Assembly: GCF_006716465.1 (NCBI RefSeq)
Contig: NZ_VFPB01000005.1
Span: forward strand, 372,001 to 436,000
Source: Pseudoxanthomonas sp. 3HH-4
Lineage (GTDB): Bacteria; Pseudomonadota; Gammaproteobacteria; Xanthomonadales; Xanthomonadaceae
Direction: 5' to 3'
DNA: 64,000 nucleotides
The notes beneath the pieces are model-generated. The model made no database searches and was not told the DNA's origin. It worked only from the letters and a program-made list of their open reading frames with translations. Positions 54,953 through 63,077 of the stretch are shown here, one piece after another; position 1 is the first letter of the stretch; each line of letters starts with the position of its first letter. Position numbers and translations under genes: made by a program.

Positions 54953-55366
54953 TCAGCGCGCCGCCCAGCCGGCAAGCAGCGGTGCGATGGCCAGCGCGGC
55001 CCAGTCCAGCGGTGTGGTGGTCAGCGTCACCAGCGTCCACGCGTAGTCCGTGCCCAGCTTCGTCATCGAGTCCCACGGTGCCAGGCCCATCGAGAAGCCG
55101 ACCTGGGTCGCGGCGATGCCCCACAGCGCCAGCAGGCAGATGAGCAGGGTCGTGCCTGCGCCGAGCCAGGCACGGCGGTGACCGGCCGGCATCCCGGCCA
55201 GCCGCAGCACCAGCACCACGTCCGCCGCCGCCAGCAGTGCCATCCAGCCAGCTTGGCGTTGCAGGTAGACCGACAGCACCACCCAGATCACCAGCACGCA
55301 GGCACTGGCCAGCACGAGCATCACGGGAACCAGCCAACGGGGGAGGCGACGCTGGGCGGGGGACAT
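54953..55366 (-). CDS. small membrane protein of unknown function
   Basis: Protein of 137 aa with about four hydrophobic helices (roughly 12-34, 40-57, 70-90, 112-132). It starts MSPAQRRLPRW; the longer in-frame frame upstream overlaps the sufT start on the other strand. It lies tail to tail with the MocR gene, 6 bp away, and divergent from sufT. No family is recognised. Confidence 0.7.
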   Translation of the reverse strand: MSPAQRRLPRWLVPVMLVLASACVLVIWVVLSVYLQRQAGWMALLAAADVVLVLRLAGMPAGHRRAWLGAGTTLLICLLALWGIAATQVGFSMGLAPWDSMTKLGTDYAWTLVTLTTTPLDWAALAIAPLLAGWAAR

Positions 55367-55475
55367 GGAGACTCCGGCAGGGCCGCCAAGGATACGGCCT
55401 GGACGCGGCCGCCGGGGCGCGGCGCTACAATAGGTCGCCTTGCAGCGCCCCACGCGCGCCCCCATCTGGTCCGGC

Positions 55476-56027
55476 ATGTACTCCCGCAGCAGCGAACCCG
55501 TCCAATTCTCCCGCGATTGCGCCGCCGTGCTGGTGCCGCAGGGGGAACTCGTCACCCTGCCGGCCGGCAGCTATGGCTACATCACCCAGGCGCTCGGCGG
55601 CAGCTATACCGTCTTCGTCGAAGGCAACCTGATGCGCATCGCCGGCAAGGATGCGGATGCCATCGGCAAGGAACCCTCCGAACCCCTGTCGCTCCCCGAC
55701 AACGCGAGCGACGAGGAAGTCGAGGCGCTGGTGTGGAACCAGCTGCGCACCTGCTTCGATCCGGAAATCCCCTTCAACATCGTCGACCTCGGCCTGGTCT
55801 ACGAGGCCAACCTCAGCACTCGCGAGGACGGCCAGCGCGGGGTCGACGTGAAGATGACGCTGACCGCGCCCGGCTGCGGCATGGGCGAGATCCTGGTCGA
55901 CGACGTGCGTAGCAAGCTGGAAATGATTCCCACCGTGGCAGAGGCTGATGTCGAACTCGTGTTCGACCCGCCGTGGGGCCGCCACATGATGTCCGAAGCC
56001 GCCAAGCTGGAAACCGGCATGCTCTGA
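55476..56027 (+). CDS. sufT: iron-sulfur cluster assembly protein SufT
   Basis: Stand-alone SufT of 183 aa: an N-terminal region of about 70 residues (AAVLVPQGELVTLPAGSYG, GGSYTVFVEGNLMRIAGKD) and a C-terminal MIP18/DUF59 domain (about 90-183) with LRTCFDPEIPFNIVDLGLVY, TLTAPGCGMGEILVDDVRSK and ELVFDPPWGRHMMSEAAK. These carry the conserved DPE and the reactive Cys in APGCGMG. It probably helps mature Fe-S proteins. The ATG at 55476 (GMYSRSSEPVQF) is preferred to the upstream TTG at 55440. No other suf gene is in the window. Confidence 0.93.
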   Translation: MYSRSSEPVQFSRDCAAVLVPQGELVTLPAGSYGYITQALGGSYTVFVEGNLMRIAGKDADAIGKEPSEPLSLPDNASDEEVEALVWNQLRTCFDPEIPFNIVDLGLVYEANLSTREDGQRGVDVKMTLTAPGCGMGEILVDDVRSKLEMIPTVAEADVELVFDPPWGRHMMSEAAKLETGML

Positions 56028-56070
56028 GCCCCCCGGCTCGCCCTCTGCAGAACCCGTCAGGAAGGAAGAG

Positions 56071-57177
56071 ATGAACGTGATGAACGCCGCCCCGTTGACC
56101 TACCGCGTGACCCGCAACGAGAAGGCCCGCACGGCCGCCGAGCGCGACGCCATCCTCGCCAGCCCCGGGTTCGGGCTGCACTTCACCGACCACATGGTCG
56201 CCATCAGCTGGGACAAGGCGCAGGGCTGGCATGACGCGGAAGTACGCGCCTACGGCCCGCTGTCGCTGGACCCGGCCGCCTCCGTGCTGCATTACGGCCA
56301 GGAAATCTTCGAAGGCATCAAGGCCTACCGCCATGCAGACGGTTCCATCTGGACCTTCCGTCCCGACGCCAACGGTGCGCGCCTGCAGCGCTCGGCCGCA
56401 CGCCTGGCGCTGCCGCAGCTGCCGGTGGCCGAATTCGTCGAATCACTGCGCCAGCTGGTCGCCGTCGATGGCGACTGGGTGCCGTCGGCGCCGGAGACCA
56501 GCCTGTACTTCCGTCCCTTCATGATCGCCACCGAAGCCTTCCTCGGCGTGCGCGCCGCGCAAAAGGCGGGCTACTACGTCATCGCCAGCCCGGCCGGCGC
56601 GTACTTCGCCAAGGGCGTGGCGCCGGTGTCCATCTGGCTGTCCGAGGACTATGCGCGCGCCGCCAAGGGCGGTACCGGTGCTGCCAAGTGCGGCGGCAAC
56701 TATGCGGCCTCGCTGCTGCCGCAGCAGGAGGCGCAGGCGCAGGGCTGCTCGCAGGTGCTGTTCCTCGACCCGGTCGAGGGCAAGTACCTGGAAGAACTCG
56801 GCGGCATGAACGTGTTCCTGGTCTACAAGGACGGCCGCATCGTCACCCCGGAACTTTCCGGCAGCATCCTGGAAGGCATCACCCGTTCCAGCATCCTGCA
56901 GATCGCGCGCGATCGCGGCCACGCGGTGGAAGAGCGCAAGGTCTCCATCGACGAATGGAAGCAGGGTGTCGCCTCGGGCGAGATCGTGGAAGTGTTCGCC
57001 TGCGGCACCGCTGCGGTCATCACCCCGATCGGTCAGTTGAAGGGCAAGGATTTTGCCGTGGGCGACATCAGTGCACCGGCAGGCGAGGTGACGATGGGCA
57101 TCCGCAAGGAACTGACCGACATCCAGTACGGCCGCCTGCCCGACCGTCATGGGTGGCTGGTGAAGCTGCGCGATTGA
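56071..57177 (+). CDS. ilvE: branched-chain amino acid aminotransferase
   Basis: PLP-dependent fold type IV enzyme transaminating leucine, isoleucine and valine, 368 aa. It has the family blocks LDPAASVLHYGQEIFEGIKAY, TSLYFRPFMIATE, the PLP lysine in GGTGAAKCGGNYAASLL, and GGMNVFLVYKDGRIVTPELSGSIL, with the class-IV signature LEGITRSSILQIA. The length fits the long (eukaryotic/actinobacterial-like) type II group. An AGGAAG element precedes the ATG, 43 bp after sufT. A strong terminator follows at 57201. Confidence 0.97.
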   Translation: MNVMNAAPLTYRVTRNEKARTAAERDAILASPGFGLHFTDHMVAISWDKAQGWHDAEVRAYGPLSLDPAASVLHYGQEIFEGIKAYRHADGSIWTFRPDANGARLQRSAARLALPQLPVAEFVESLRQLVAVDGDWVPSAPETSLYFRPFMIATEAFLGVRAAQKAGYYVIASPAGAYFAKGVAPVSIWLSEDYARAAKGGTGAAKCGGNYAASLLPQQEAQAQGCSQVLFLDPVEGKYLEELGGMNVFLVYKDGRIVTPELSGSILEGITRSSILQIARDRGHAVEERKVSIDEWKQGVASGEIVEVFACGTAAVITPIGQLKGKDFAVGDISAPAGEVTMGIRKELTDIQYGRLPDRHGWLVKLRD

Positions 57178-57200
57178 TCGCCATCGAGCGAAACAGAAAA

Positions 57201-57227
57201 AGCCCGCTGAGTAGCGGGCTTTTTTTT
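57201..57227 (+). terminator. rho-independent terminator after ilvE
   Basis: AGCCCGCT (57201-57208), a GAGT loop, and AGCGGGCT (57213-57220) form an 8-bp GC-rich stem followed by eight T residues (57220-57227), 23 bp after the ilvE stop. It is the clearest terminator in the window; an A-run just before the stem would let it also work weakly on the minus strand. Confidence 0.93.
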
Positions 57228-57557
57228 ACGTAATTGAATAGCGTCAATGCGAATAAAAAATTCGCTTTGCTCACGCGTGCAAGACGTAAATGAATCTACC
57301 AGCGCATGTCCACCGGTGGCTTCACTACATGCGTGTATTCCGACGATTACGTTTGCAACATGTCGATGCGAAGTGTGTCTTTCATCGCTGATTCATCTCC
57401 GCGCTCTCCGTTAGCGTCGTCGTTGCGTCGTGCATTGCACGACGTGCATCCGGTCGAACGCAACTGCCCGTCCACCCCCTCCCGTAACAACCTTGCGCCC
57501 TCGACCGGGCCATTGCCGCATTGGCGGCTTTTCATTTCATCGTTGAGGGAGAGTCTG
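57228..57557. promoter_or_regulatory. AT-rich leader and palindrome upstream of the subtilase
   Basis: This 330-bp stretch before the protease contains a 6-bp hairpin (57249-57254 with 57260-57265) in AT-rich sequence, and a 19-bp near-perfect palindrome at 57426-57444 (9-bp arms CGTCGTGCA/TGCACGACG around one T). The palindrome could be an operator or an mRNA hairpin in a long 5' leader. No gene is evident; the open plus-strand frame from 57306 gives no convincing protein before the start at 57558. Confidence 0.5.
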
Positions 57558-59351
57558 ATGTCTGGAATTGCAAAGCGTGGTTCGCGTGTCCGCCTGCTGT
57601 GCCTGTCGTCCGCCGTGCTCGCATCGCTCTACGCGTTGCCGGCGATGGCCGGTCGCGTCGACATGAGCGGCCTGCAGGTGGAAGAACCCGGTGGCTACGA
57701 CCGCTTCATCGTGAAGTACCGCGATGGCAGTACGGAAAGTTCCGATGCGGCACAGTTGCAGCGTTCGCTCAGTACGGCTGCCAGTACCGGCGTCGCCAAG
57801 CGCGGCGGTCGTGCGCTGGGCGTGCAGAAGCTGCGCCGGCTGGCGGCGGGCGGTGCTGACGTCGTGCGCGCCGACCGCAAGCTGGACCGCGTGGAAGCCG
57901 AATCGCTGATGCGGCAGCTGGCGGCGGATCCGAATGTCGAGTACGTGGAAATCGACCAGCGCATGTACGCCGTGCTGACGCCGAACGACACGCGCTTCTC
58001 CGAGCAGTGGGGCTTCGGCACCACGGCGTCCGGCATCAACGTGCGTCCGGCCTGGGACAAGTCCACCGGCGCGGGCGTGGTGGTGGCCGTCATCGATACC
58101 GGCATCACCAACCATGCCGACCTCAACGCGAACATCCTGCCCGGCTACGATTTCATCAGCGACACGTTCGTCTCGCGCGATGGTGACGGCCGCGATTCCA
58201 ACCCCAACGACGAAGGCGATTGGAACCCGGTGGCGAACGAGTGCTACAGCGGTTCGCCGGTGACCAACTCCAGCTGGCACGGCACGCATGTGGCGGGCAC
58301 GGTGGCGGCGGTGACCAACAACGCCACCGGCGTGGCCGGTACCGCGTTCGGCGCCAAGGTGGTGCCGGTACGCGTGCTGGGCCGCTGCGGTGGTTATACC
58401 TCCGACATCGCCGACGCGATCACCTGGGCTTCCGGCGGCACGGTCAGCGGTGTGCCCGCCAATGCCAACCCGGCCGAAGTGATCAACATGTCGCTGGGCG
58501 GCGGCGGCACCTGTTCCAGCACCTACCAGAATGCGATCAATGGCGCGGTGGGTCGCGGCACCACCGTCGTGGTCGCGGCCGGCAACAGCAACACCAACGT
58601 GTCCAGCGCCGTGCCGGCGAACTGCCCGAACGTCGTCGCTGTCGCAGCGACCACATCGGCCGGTTCGCGTGCCAGCTTCTCCAACTACGGCACCGGCATC
58701 GACATCTCCGCGCCGGGCGCGAGCATTCTGTCCACGCTCAACACCGGCACCACCACGCCGGGCAGCGCGAGTTATGCGTCGTACAACGGCACGTCTATGG
58801 CGGCACCGCACGTGGCGGGCGTAGTCGCGTTGATGCAGGCGGCGGCCGCGTCTCCGCTGACGCCGGCGCAGGTGGAGAGCACGTTGAAGAGCACGGCGCG
58901 TCCTCTGCCCGGTACGTGCTCGGGCGGGTGCGGTGCGGGCATCGCCAATGCGGATGGCGCGGTGACGGCGGTGCAGGGGGGTGATCCCGATCCGGATCCG
59001 GGCACGCAGACCTACACCAACGGTACCGATGTGAGTATTCCGGACAACAACAACACCGGCGTGACCAGCACCATCGCCGTGTCGGGGCGTACCGGCAATG
59101 CGCCCAGCAACGCGCAGGTGGCGGTGAACATCGTGCATACGTACAAGGGCGACCTGATCGTCGACCTGCTCGCGCCGGACGGCTCGGTGTACACCCTGCA
59201 CAACCGCAGCGGCGGCAGTGCCGACAACATCAACACCACTTACACGGTCAACCTGTCCAGCGAAGCCCTCAACGGTAACTGGCGCCTGCGCGCCCGCGAC
59301 CGTGCCAGCATCGACACCGGCTACATCAACAGCTGGAGCATCACCTTCTGA
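57558..59351 (+). CDS. secreted subtilisin-like (S8) serine protease with P domain
   Basis: Extracellular protease of 597 aa: signal peptide (about 1-31, ending AMA), an I9-like propeptide (about 45-140), and a subtilase catalytic domain (about 150-480) with Asp180 (VIDTGI), His241 (HGTHVAGT) and Ser412 (GTSMAAPHVAG). A short Asp/Pro linker follows (DPDPDPGTQ), then a C-terminal proprotein-convertase-type P domain (about 500-597, VNIVHTYKGDLIVDL and GNWRLRARDR). It resembles xanthomonad extracellular proteases exported by the type II system. GAGGGAG precedes the ATG; a terminator follows at 59390. Confidence 0.96.
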   Translation: MSGIAKRGSRVRLLCLSSAVLASLYALPAMAGRVDMSGLQVEEPGGYDRFIVKYRDGSTESSDAAQLQRSLSTAASTGVAKRGGRALGVQKLRRLAAGGADVVRADRKLDRVEAESLMRQLAADPNVEYVEIDQRMYAVLTPNDTRFSEQWGFGTTASGINVRPAWDKSTGAGVVVAVIDTGITNHADLNANILPGYDFISDTFVSRDGDGRDSNPNDEGDWNPVANECYSGSPVTNSSWHGTHVAGTVAAVTNNATGVAGTAFGAKVVPVRVLGRCGGYTSDIADAITWASGGTVSGVPANANPAEVINMSLGGGGTCSSTYQNAINGAVGRGTTVVVAAGNSNTNVSSAVPANCPNVVAVAATTSAGSRASFSNYGTGIDISAPGASILSTLNTGTTTPGSASYASYNGTSMAAPHVAGVVALMQAAAASPLTPAQVESTLKSTARPLPGTCSGGCGAGIANADGAVTAVQGGDPDPDPGTQTYTNGTDVSIPDNNNTGVTSTIAVSGRTGNAPSNAQVAVNIVHTYKGDLIVDLLAPDGSVYTLHNRSGGSADNINTTYTVNLSSEALNGNWRLRARDRASIDTGYINSWSITF

Positions 59352-59389
59352 GGATTGCCCCCGAGGGGAGCACAGGGAGGTGCAGGAGG

Positions 59390-59418
59390 AACCCCGGCCT
59401 TGGCCGGGGTTCTTTTTT
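59390..59418 (+). terminator. rho-independent terminator after the subtilase gene
   Basis: AACCCCGG and its complement CCGGGGTT (arms 59390-59397 and 59404-59411) form a GC-rich stem around a small CCTTGG loop, followed by CTTTTTTG. It lies 38 bp after the protease stop and is followed by the periodic repeat region. Confidence 0.9.
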
Positions 59419-59439
59419 GCTTGCCGGTGCTCAGGGCTT

Positions 59440-59710
59440 CAGTGTCATCGAAGAAATTTTCCTCCCTGCCAGACCTCCGGGCTTCGCCTGCGCACTTTGA
59501 TGGTGCGTCTTCAGCCGATGGAGCTGTCCTATCGAAGAAAAGAGCTTCAGCGGCAGAGAAAATTTCTTCGTCGTCTCACCTTCAAGCATCGACGCCGAAG
59601 CAGATTTCCTCGTCGTCTCACCTTGCGGCTGCCCGAGCGAAGAGCGTTTCTTTGGGCGCGAAGAAAAATGCTTCCCGACCAAAGAAATATTCTTCGTCAT
59701 CTCACTTCAG
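59440..59710. repeat. about 42-bp periodic repeats centred on AT palindromes
   Basis: Units near 59559, 59601, 59643 and 59684 repeat about every 42 bp. The best-preserved units are 59559-59582, 59601-59624 and 59684-59707, sharing TTCTTCGTCGTCTCACCTT-like sequence; 59643 is degraded and a fragment appears near 59450. Each is built on an AT-centred palindrome of the GAAGAAATTTCTTC type. GC is clearly lower than in neighbouring DNA. A plus-strand frame stays open through it with a Lys/Ser-rich translation (KISSSSHL, KQISSSSHL, KKYSSSSHF), but no start or ribosome-binding site supports a gene. The rest of 59352-59912 shows nothing else. Confidence 0.65.
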
Positions 59711-59912
59711 AAGCCTGCGAGCGCACCTTTCTGGTTCGATTTCTCACACTAGATGCGTGCGCGCCTGCGTCAGGTTTGCCGCTTCTTCTGTATGCGCTTC
59801 TATTGTTAGGCATTTCCCACTGTCGCTGGCTTGGACGCGGAGGCGGGAAGGGGTAGCGTACCTGTGCCGTCGGATACGGCGGCATCACCTGACATGGAAT
59901 CAAGGAGTGACA

Positions 59913-60398
59913 ATGAGTCAGAACCTCGTGGACCTGCAGATCGACACCTCCGTCCTGGATCCGCTGGACGCCGCCATCCTGCAGATGGAGAACAGCCTGG
60001 CCCACCTGATCTCGCTGACGCCGGAACAGCGGCGTGGGCTGACCAAGATGGGCGAGAAGTCCGAAGCCTTCTGTCGCGCCGCGCTCAATGTGGCGCAGCA
60101 GCACGCCGGCATCATGGCGCGCGACTTCGATATCGAGGGTTTCCAGCGCGACCAGCAGGCGCTGGACCTGCTCCGCCCGCGCATTCTGCGCATCGCCCAT
60201 CTCTACCAGCGCGTGACCGACACCGAGATGGCGCTGGGCAGCGACCTGATGGCCGCCGCGCTGGAGGTGTACGGCGTGCTGAAGGTGGCCGGCAAGGGCA
60301 AGGGCCTGGACGAAGCCCGCCGCAACCTGGGCGCGCGGTGGCGCATCAGCCCGCAGGGAACGGGGGAGCCGGGAGGGGAGAGTGGCGGCAACGGGTAG
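59913..60398 (+). CDS. conserved protein of unknown function
   Basis: Protein of 161 aa, no family recognised. It has a strong AAGGAG ribosome-binding site five bases before the ATG, no signal peptide and no membrane segment. The sequence is mostly helical: DPLDAAILQMENSLAHLISL (19-38), EQRRGLTKMGEKSEAFCRAAL, then a second helical part around QQALDLLRPRILRIAHLYQ and LMAAALEVYGVLKVAGKGKG. The C-terminal 20 residues are Gly- and Pro-rich. It follows the periodic repeats and is followed by a clear terminator, so it is probably a monocistronic unit. Confidence 0.8.
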   Translation: MSQNLVDLQIDTSVLDPLDAAILQMENSLAHLISLTPEQRRGLTKMGEKSEAFCRAALNVAQQHAGIMARDFDIEGFQRDQQALDLLRPRILRIAHLYQRVTDTEMALGSDLMAAALEVYGVLKVAGKGKGLDEARRNLGARWRISPQGTGEPGGESGGNG

Positions 60399-60422
60399 CT
60401 CGTTGCTGGGTGATGGAAAGCA

Positions 60423-60452
60423 ACGGCCCCGCGATGCGGGGCCGTTTTGTTT
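60423..60452 (+). terminator. rho-independent terminator
   Basis: A perfect 10-bp inverted repeat (60423-60432 with 60436-60445, 3-nt loop) followed by TTTTGTTTTC, 25 bp after the stop of the gene at 59913. It closes the native chromosomal gene before the lower-GC segment carrying the integron-like cassettes begins. Confidence 0.9.
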
Positions 60453-60721
60453 TCAGCAAGTGGCGAGTTGCCCGGGATTCTGCTCTTGGCATTGGCGGGT
60501 TCCGACCCGAAGCGGACATCAGTGCGTGCCCACTTCTCTTGAAATCCGGCCCGCCGGGCTCACTGGGTCGGGCTATTCATAGGGTTGTTAGTCGGACAAA
60601 GTCGCCCTAAGATCGCGCCGTATCAAGGGGACAGCGAACCGTACGGTGCGCTTTGGATAGGCTGCATAAGCCGGAGCCAGGGATCCGGATACTAGGTGGT
60701 TAGAACTCTTGGAGACTCTCC
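60453..60721. other. boundary region before the cassette genes
   Basis: No gene is seen. The sequence GTTAGTC at 60587-60593 and GTTAGAA at 60699-60705 both approximate the GTTRRRY core at which integron integrases cut, and the second stands 17 bp before the first cassette gene. Composition becomes less GC-rich from about 60600. An attI site or the end of a lost cassette may lie here; neither can be confirmed without an integrase gene or longer flank. Confidence 0.45.
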
Positions 60722-60922
60722 ATGGCAAAGCGATCCGATCTTGAGCCATTAATCGTTCAAGAGTGGTTGAGGCAGCAACCTGCTGGTCAGCGTTCTGAGA
60801 ACGAGATCCTTGGCTTCTATGGACGACTACAGCATGAGAACCCGGGCCTATTGGCCTTTCGTGCGTCCGGCGACAAGTATCAGGTGCTCAAAACCATCTT
60901 GCGCGACCATATCGAGCGCTGA
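60722..60922 (+). CDS. small cassette-borne protein of unknown function
   Basis: Protein of 66 aa, no family recognised. Mostly helical: DLEPLIVQEWLRQQP, NEILGFYGRLQHENP and a basic-acidic end (YQVLKTILRDHIER). A GGAGAC-type site lies just before the ATG. It uses codons less biased to G/C at third positions than its chromosomal neighbours and ends 18 bp before an attC site, so it is most likely the payload of an integron gene cassette. Confidence 0.7.
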   Translation: MAKRSDLEPLIVQEWLRQQPAGQRSENEILGFYGRLQHENPGLLAFRASGDKYQVLKTILRDHIER

Positions 60923-60940
60923 TGCTGCGTCGGCCAAGAG

Positions 60941-61001
60941 CTCTAACAATGCATTCAAGTCGAATCCGCTTCGCCGGTCGGCCTAACTCAATGTGTTAGG
61001 C
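60941..61001 (+). repeat. integron attC site (59-base element)
   Basis: A 61-bp site with the classic layout: an R'' core CTCTAAC (60941-60947), then AATGCATTCAAGTCGA, nearly identical to the left part of well-known cassette sites, a central imperfect palindrome, then CGGCCTAACTCAATGT and the R' core GTTAGGC at 60995-61001. Length and inverse core sites match attC elements recombined by IntI. It separates the 66-aa gene from the protease gene, whose ATG is only 13 bp beyond the core, typical of cassette starts. Confidence 0.85.
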
Positions 61002-61013
61002 CTGTTCTAAGAC

Positions 61014-61826
61014 ATGCGCACCATCACTCCAGACCCGATCTCGCTCACGACACATCACCTGCATCTTGGCTTCCGACCTACCGACACTGTCCTGTCGTCG
61101 GGTACCGGATTCATCTATGAGCGTGGCGGTATCACCTATTTGGTGACCAATTGGCACAACGTCACCGGGCGCAGTCCATTGGACGGGAAATGCCTTTCCG
61201 ATACTTTGGCTGTGCCAGACATGCTGTCGACGCTCTTTCGCAGCAAGGACAATCCGGGGGCGTGCTGCCGAGAATACCTCCCCCTCTACAGCGATGAGGA
61301 CATGCAAGTCCCGATCTGGCTTTGTCATCCCATTCACGGTAATAAAGTGGACGTGGTTGCGATTCCTCTGCCGTTGGCAATTTGTGATCGGTACCAAGTC
61401 TTCCCAATTAACCATATTCGCTTCCAAACCAGCTTTGATACCCGAGTTGCAGACGATGCATTCGTGGTTGGTTACCCGTTTGCAGATGTAACGCACTTGC
61501 AACTTCCGATCTGGAAGAGAGCCAGCGTTGCATCCGAACCGGACGTCGATCTTGAGCAGTTGCCTAAGCTGCTGATAGATACCGCGACGCGTTCAGGGTT
61601 GTCGGGCTCACCGGTCGTAATGCAGCGTGTTGGGATTCACGGCAAGACCAGCGAAAAGCTTACCGGCTCTGAAATCATTGGGCAGATCAGGAACTTCATT
61701 GGCGTCTACTCCGGGCGAATCGGCGCTGATGAGTCTAGAGCGCAACTGGGTGTTGTTTGGAAGGCGCGCGTAATTGATGAAATCATAGACGGCGCGTCGG
61801 TCAAATCAGAAGAGCCGCGGGGCTAA
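61014..61826 (+). CDS. cassette-borne trypsin-like serine protease
   Basis: Stand-alone trypsin-fold peptidase of 270 aa without a signal peptide, so probably cytoplasmic. The catalytic triad is visible: His48 in TNWHNVTG (replacing the usual TAAHC), Asp113 in KVDVVAIPL, Ser197 in TRSGLSGSPVV (GxSGxP). The sequence belongs to a family of uncharacterised single-domain trypsin-like proteins. The TAA stop is part of the following truncated attC, as in many cassettes. Lower GC and different codon choice mark it as acquired. Cytoplasmic trypsin-like proteases are recurrent in phage defence, but no partner gene is seen here. Confidence 0.88.
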   Translation: MRTITPDPISLTTHHLHLGFRPTDTVLSSGTGFIYERGGITYLVTNWHNVTGRSPLDGKCLSDTLAVPDMLSTLFRSKDNPGACCREYLPLYSDEDMQVPIWLCHPIHGNKVDVVAIPLPLAICDRYQVFPINHIRFQTSFDTRVADDAFVVGYPFADVTHLQLPIWKRASVASEPDVDLEQLPKLLIDTATRSGLSGSPVVMQRVGIHGKTSEKLTGSEIIGQIRNFIGVYSGRIGADESRAQLGVVWKARVIDEIIDGASVKSEEPRG

Positions 61827-62288
61827 CAACTCGTCCAAGCCGACACTTCACAGCGCGAGTTCACTCGGGCGGTCTGGTCGAGTCCGCTTCTGGTCGGAAG
61901 CGGAAATCGCTCCTATTGAGTTACCAACTACGCAACCGATGTCGAACTGACCAGCCAAGCCACGGAAACATGGGCTGAGCGTGCCGGTCATCACAACGCT
62001 GTGGTCGGAGAGAGGTCAGCGCATGGCTGACCTGCGCCACGCAGCATGTACCGCACCGAGGAGTACAACGAGTCCCGGTAAACGAGGGCGACCCGTTCCC
62101 GCTCCTTGACCGCGACACGCGGCCAAGTGAAGCCCGCGGTGCCATTGCCGGGCCAGAACGCGGTCAGCGCATCGCAGCACGATGGATCAAGTTTTCTGGA
62201 CGTTTAGTGGCCGATAGTCCTGGCGTGCGGCGCACAGTAGCCCTGCCGGCCGACGCGCCGCACACCCACCCATGCCGAGGACACCTCC
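61821..62288. other. truncated attC and gene-free spacer
   Basis: GGCTAAC at 61821-61827 followed by AACTCGTCCAAGCCGAC is the left half of a second attC; no matching GTTRRRY right core follows within 150 bp, so the site is broken. Beyond it, 61860-62288 holds no supported gene. A hairpin-forming CCGCTTCTGGTCGGAAGCGG (about 61882-61901), a type of short sequence often seen near cassettes and in xanthomonad intergenic DNA, lies within it. The region may be decayed cassette material. Confidence 0.55.
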
Positions 62289-63077
62289 ATGTTCAAGTTG
62301 ATCCCCGTTCTGCTCGCGGCCGCCCTGGCCGCCACCCTTTCCCCCGCCGCACAGGCTGACGACGCGGTGCACGGCGCGCCCGTCGCCGTGAAGAACGTCG
62401 TGCTGGTGCACGGCGCCTTTGCCGACGGTGCCGGCTGGCGTCCGGTCTACGACGATCTGACCGCGCGCGGTTACCGCGTCTCGATCGTGCAGAACCCGCT
62501 GACCTCCCTCGCCGATGACGTACAGGCCACCCGTCGTGTGCTGGACCGTCAGGACGGTCCCGCCATCTTGGTCGGCCATTCGTGGGGTGGCACCGTCATC
62601 ACCGAAGCCGGCGTCCACGACAAAGTGGCCGGCTTGGTCTATGTGTCCGCACTGGCGCCGGACGCCGGCGAAACCACCGCCCAGCAGTACACCGGCTTCG
62701 CGCCCACGCCGGAGTTCGTGATCGACACCTCCAGCGACGGGTTCGGCTTCATCCGTGCGGACAAGTTCAAGGCCGGCTTCGCCCACGACACCACCGATGC
62801 CGACGCCGCCTTCCTGCGTGATTCGCAGGTGCCCATCAACATGTCCGCGTTCGGCACCGTGCTGACAAACGCGGCGTGGCGCAGCAAACCCAGCTGGGCC
62901 GTGATCGCTACCGAAGACAAGGCCTTCGACCAGGCCATGCTCATCCACATGGCCGAACGCATCAACGCACGCATCACCAAGGTATCCGCCAGCCACGCCG
63001 TCTTCATGACGCAACCCAAGGTGGTCGCCGACACGATCGACCGTGCGGCACGGCAAGCGGACCAAGCCGCCGAGTAA
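62289..63077 (+). CDS. secreted alpha/beta hydrolase
   Basis: Protein of 262 aa with a signal peptide (about 1-24, ending AQA) and an alpha/beta-hydrolase fold: oxyanion strand VVLVHGAFADGAGW, nucleophile elbow VGHSWGGTVITEAG with the catalytic Ser, Asp in VIATEDKAF, and His in VSASHAVFMTQP. Similar to the esterase/arylesterase-like proteins of the EstC type. It is preceded by a GAGGACACCTCC site. The composition matches the core genome again, so the accessory segment probably ends before it. Confidence 0.92.
   Translation: MFKLIPVLLAAALAATLSPAAQADDAVHGAPVAVKNVVLVHGAFADGAGWRPVYDDLTARGYRVSIVQNPLTSLADDVQATRRVLDRQDGPAILVGHSWGGTVITEAGVHDKVAGLVYVSALAPDAGETTAQQYTGFAPTPEFVIDTSSDGFGFIRADKFKAGFAHDTTDADAAFLRDSQVPINMSAFGTVLTNAAWRSKPSWAVIATEDKAFDQAMLIHMAERINARITKVSASHAVFMTQPKVVADTIDRAARQADQAAE

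Noticed and set aside
59559-59707. A CRISPR array
   Set aside because: Units are degenerate, too few, have irregular spacers and the palindrome is AT-centred; no cas genes are nearby.
59355-59912. Ser/Lys-rich in-frame extension of the gene at 59913
   Set aside because: It begins inside the protease terminator, reads through the repeat array and lacks a ribosome-binding site, whereas 59913 has a strong one.
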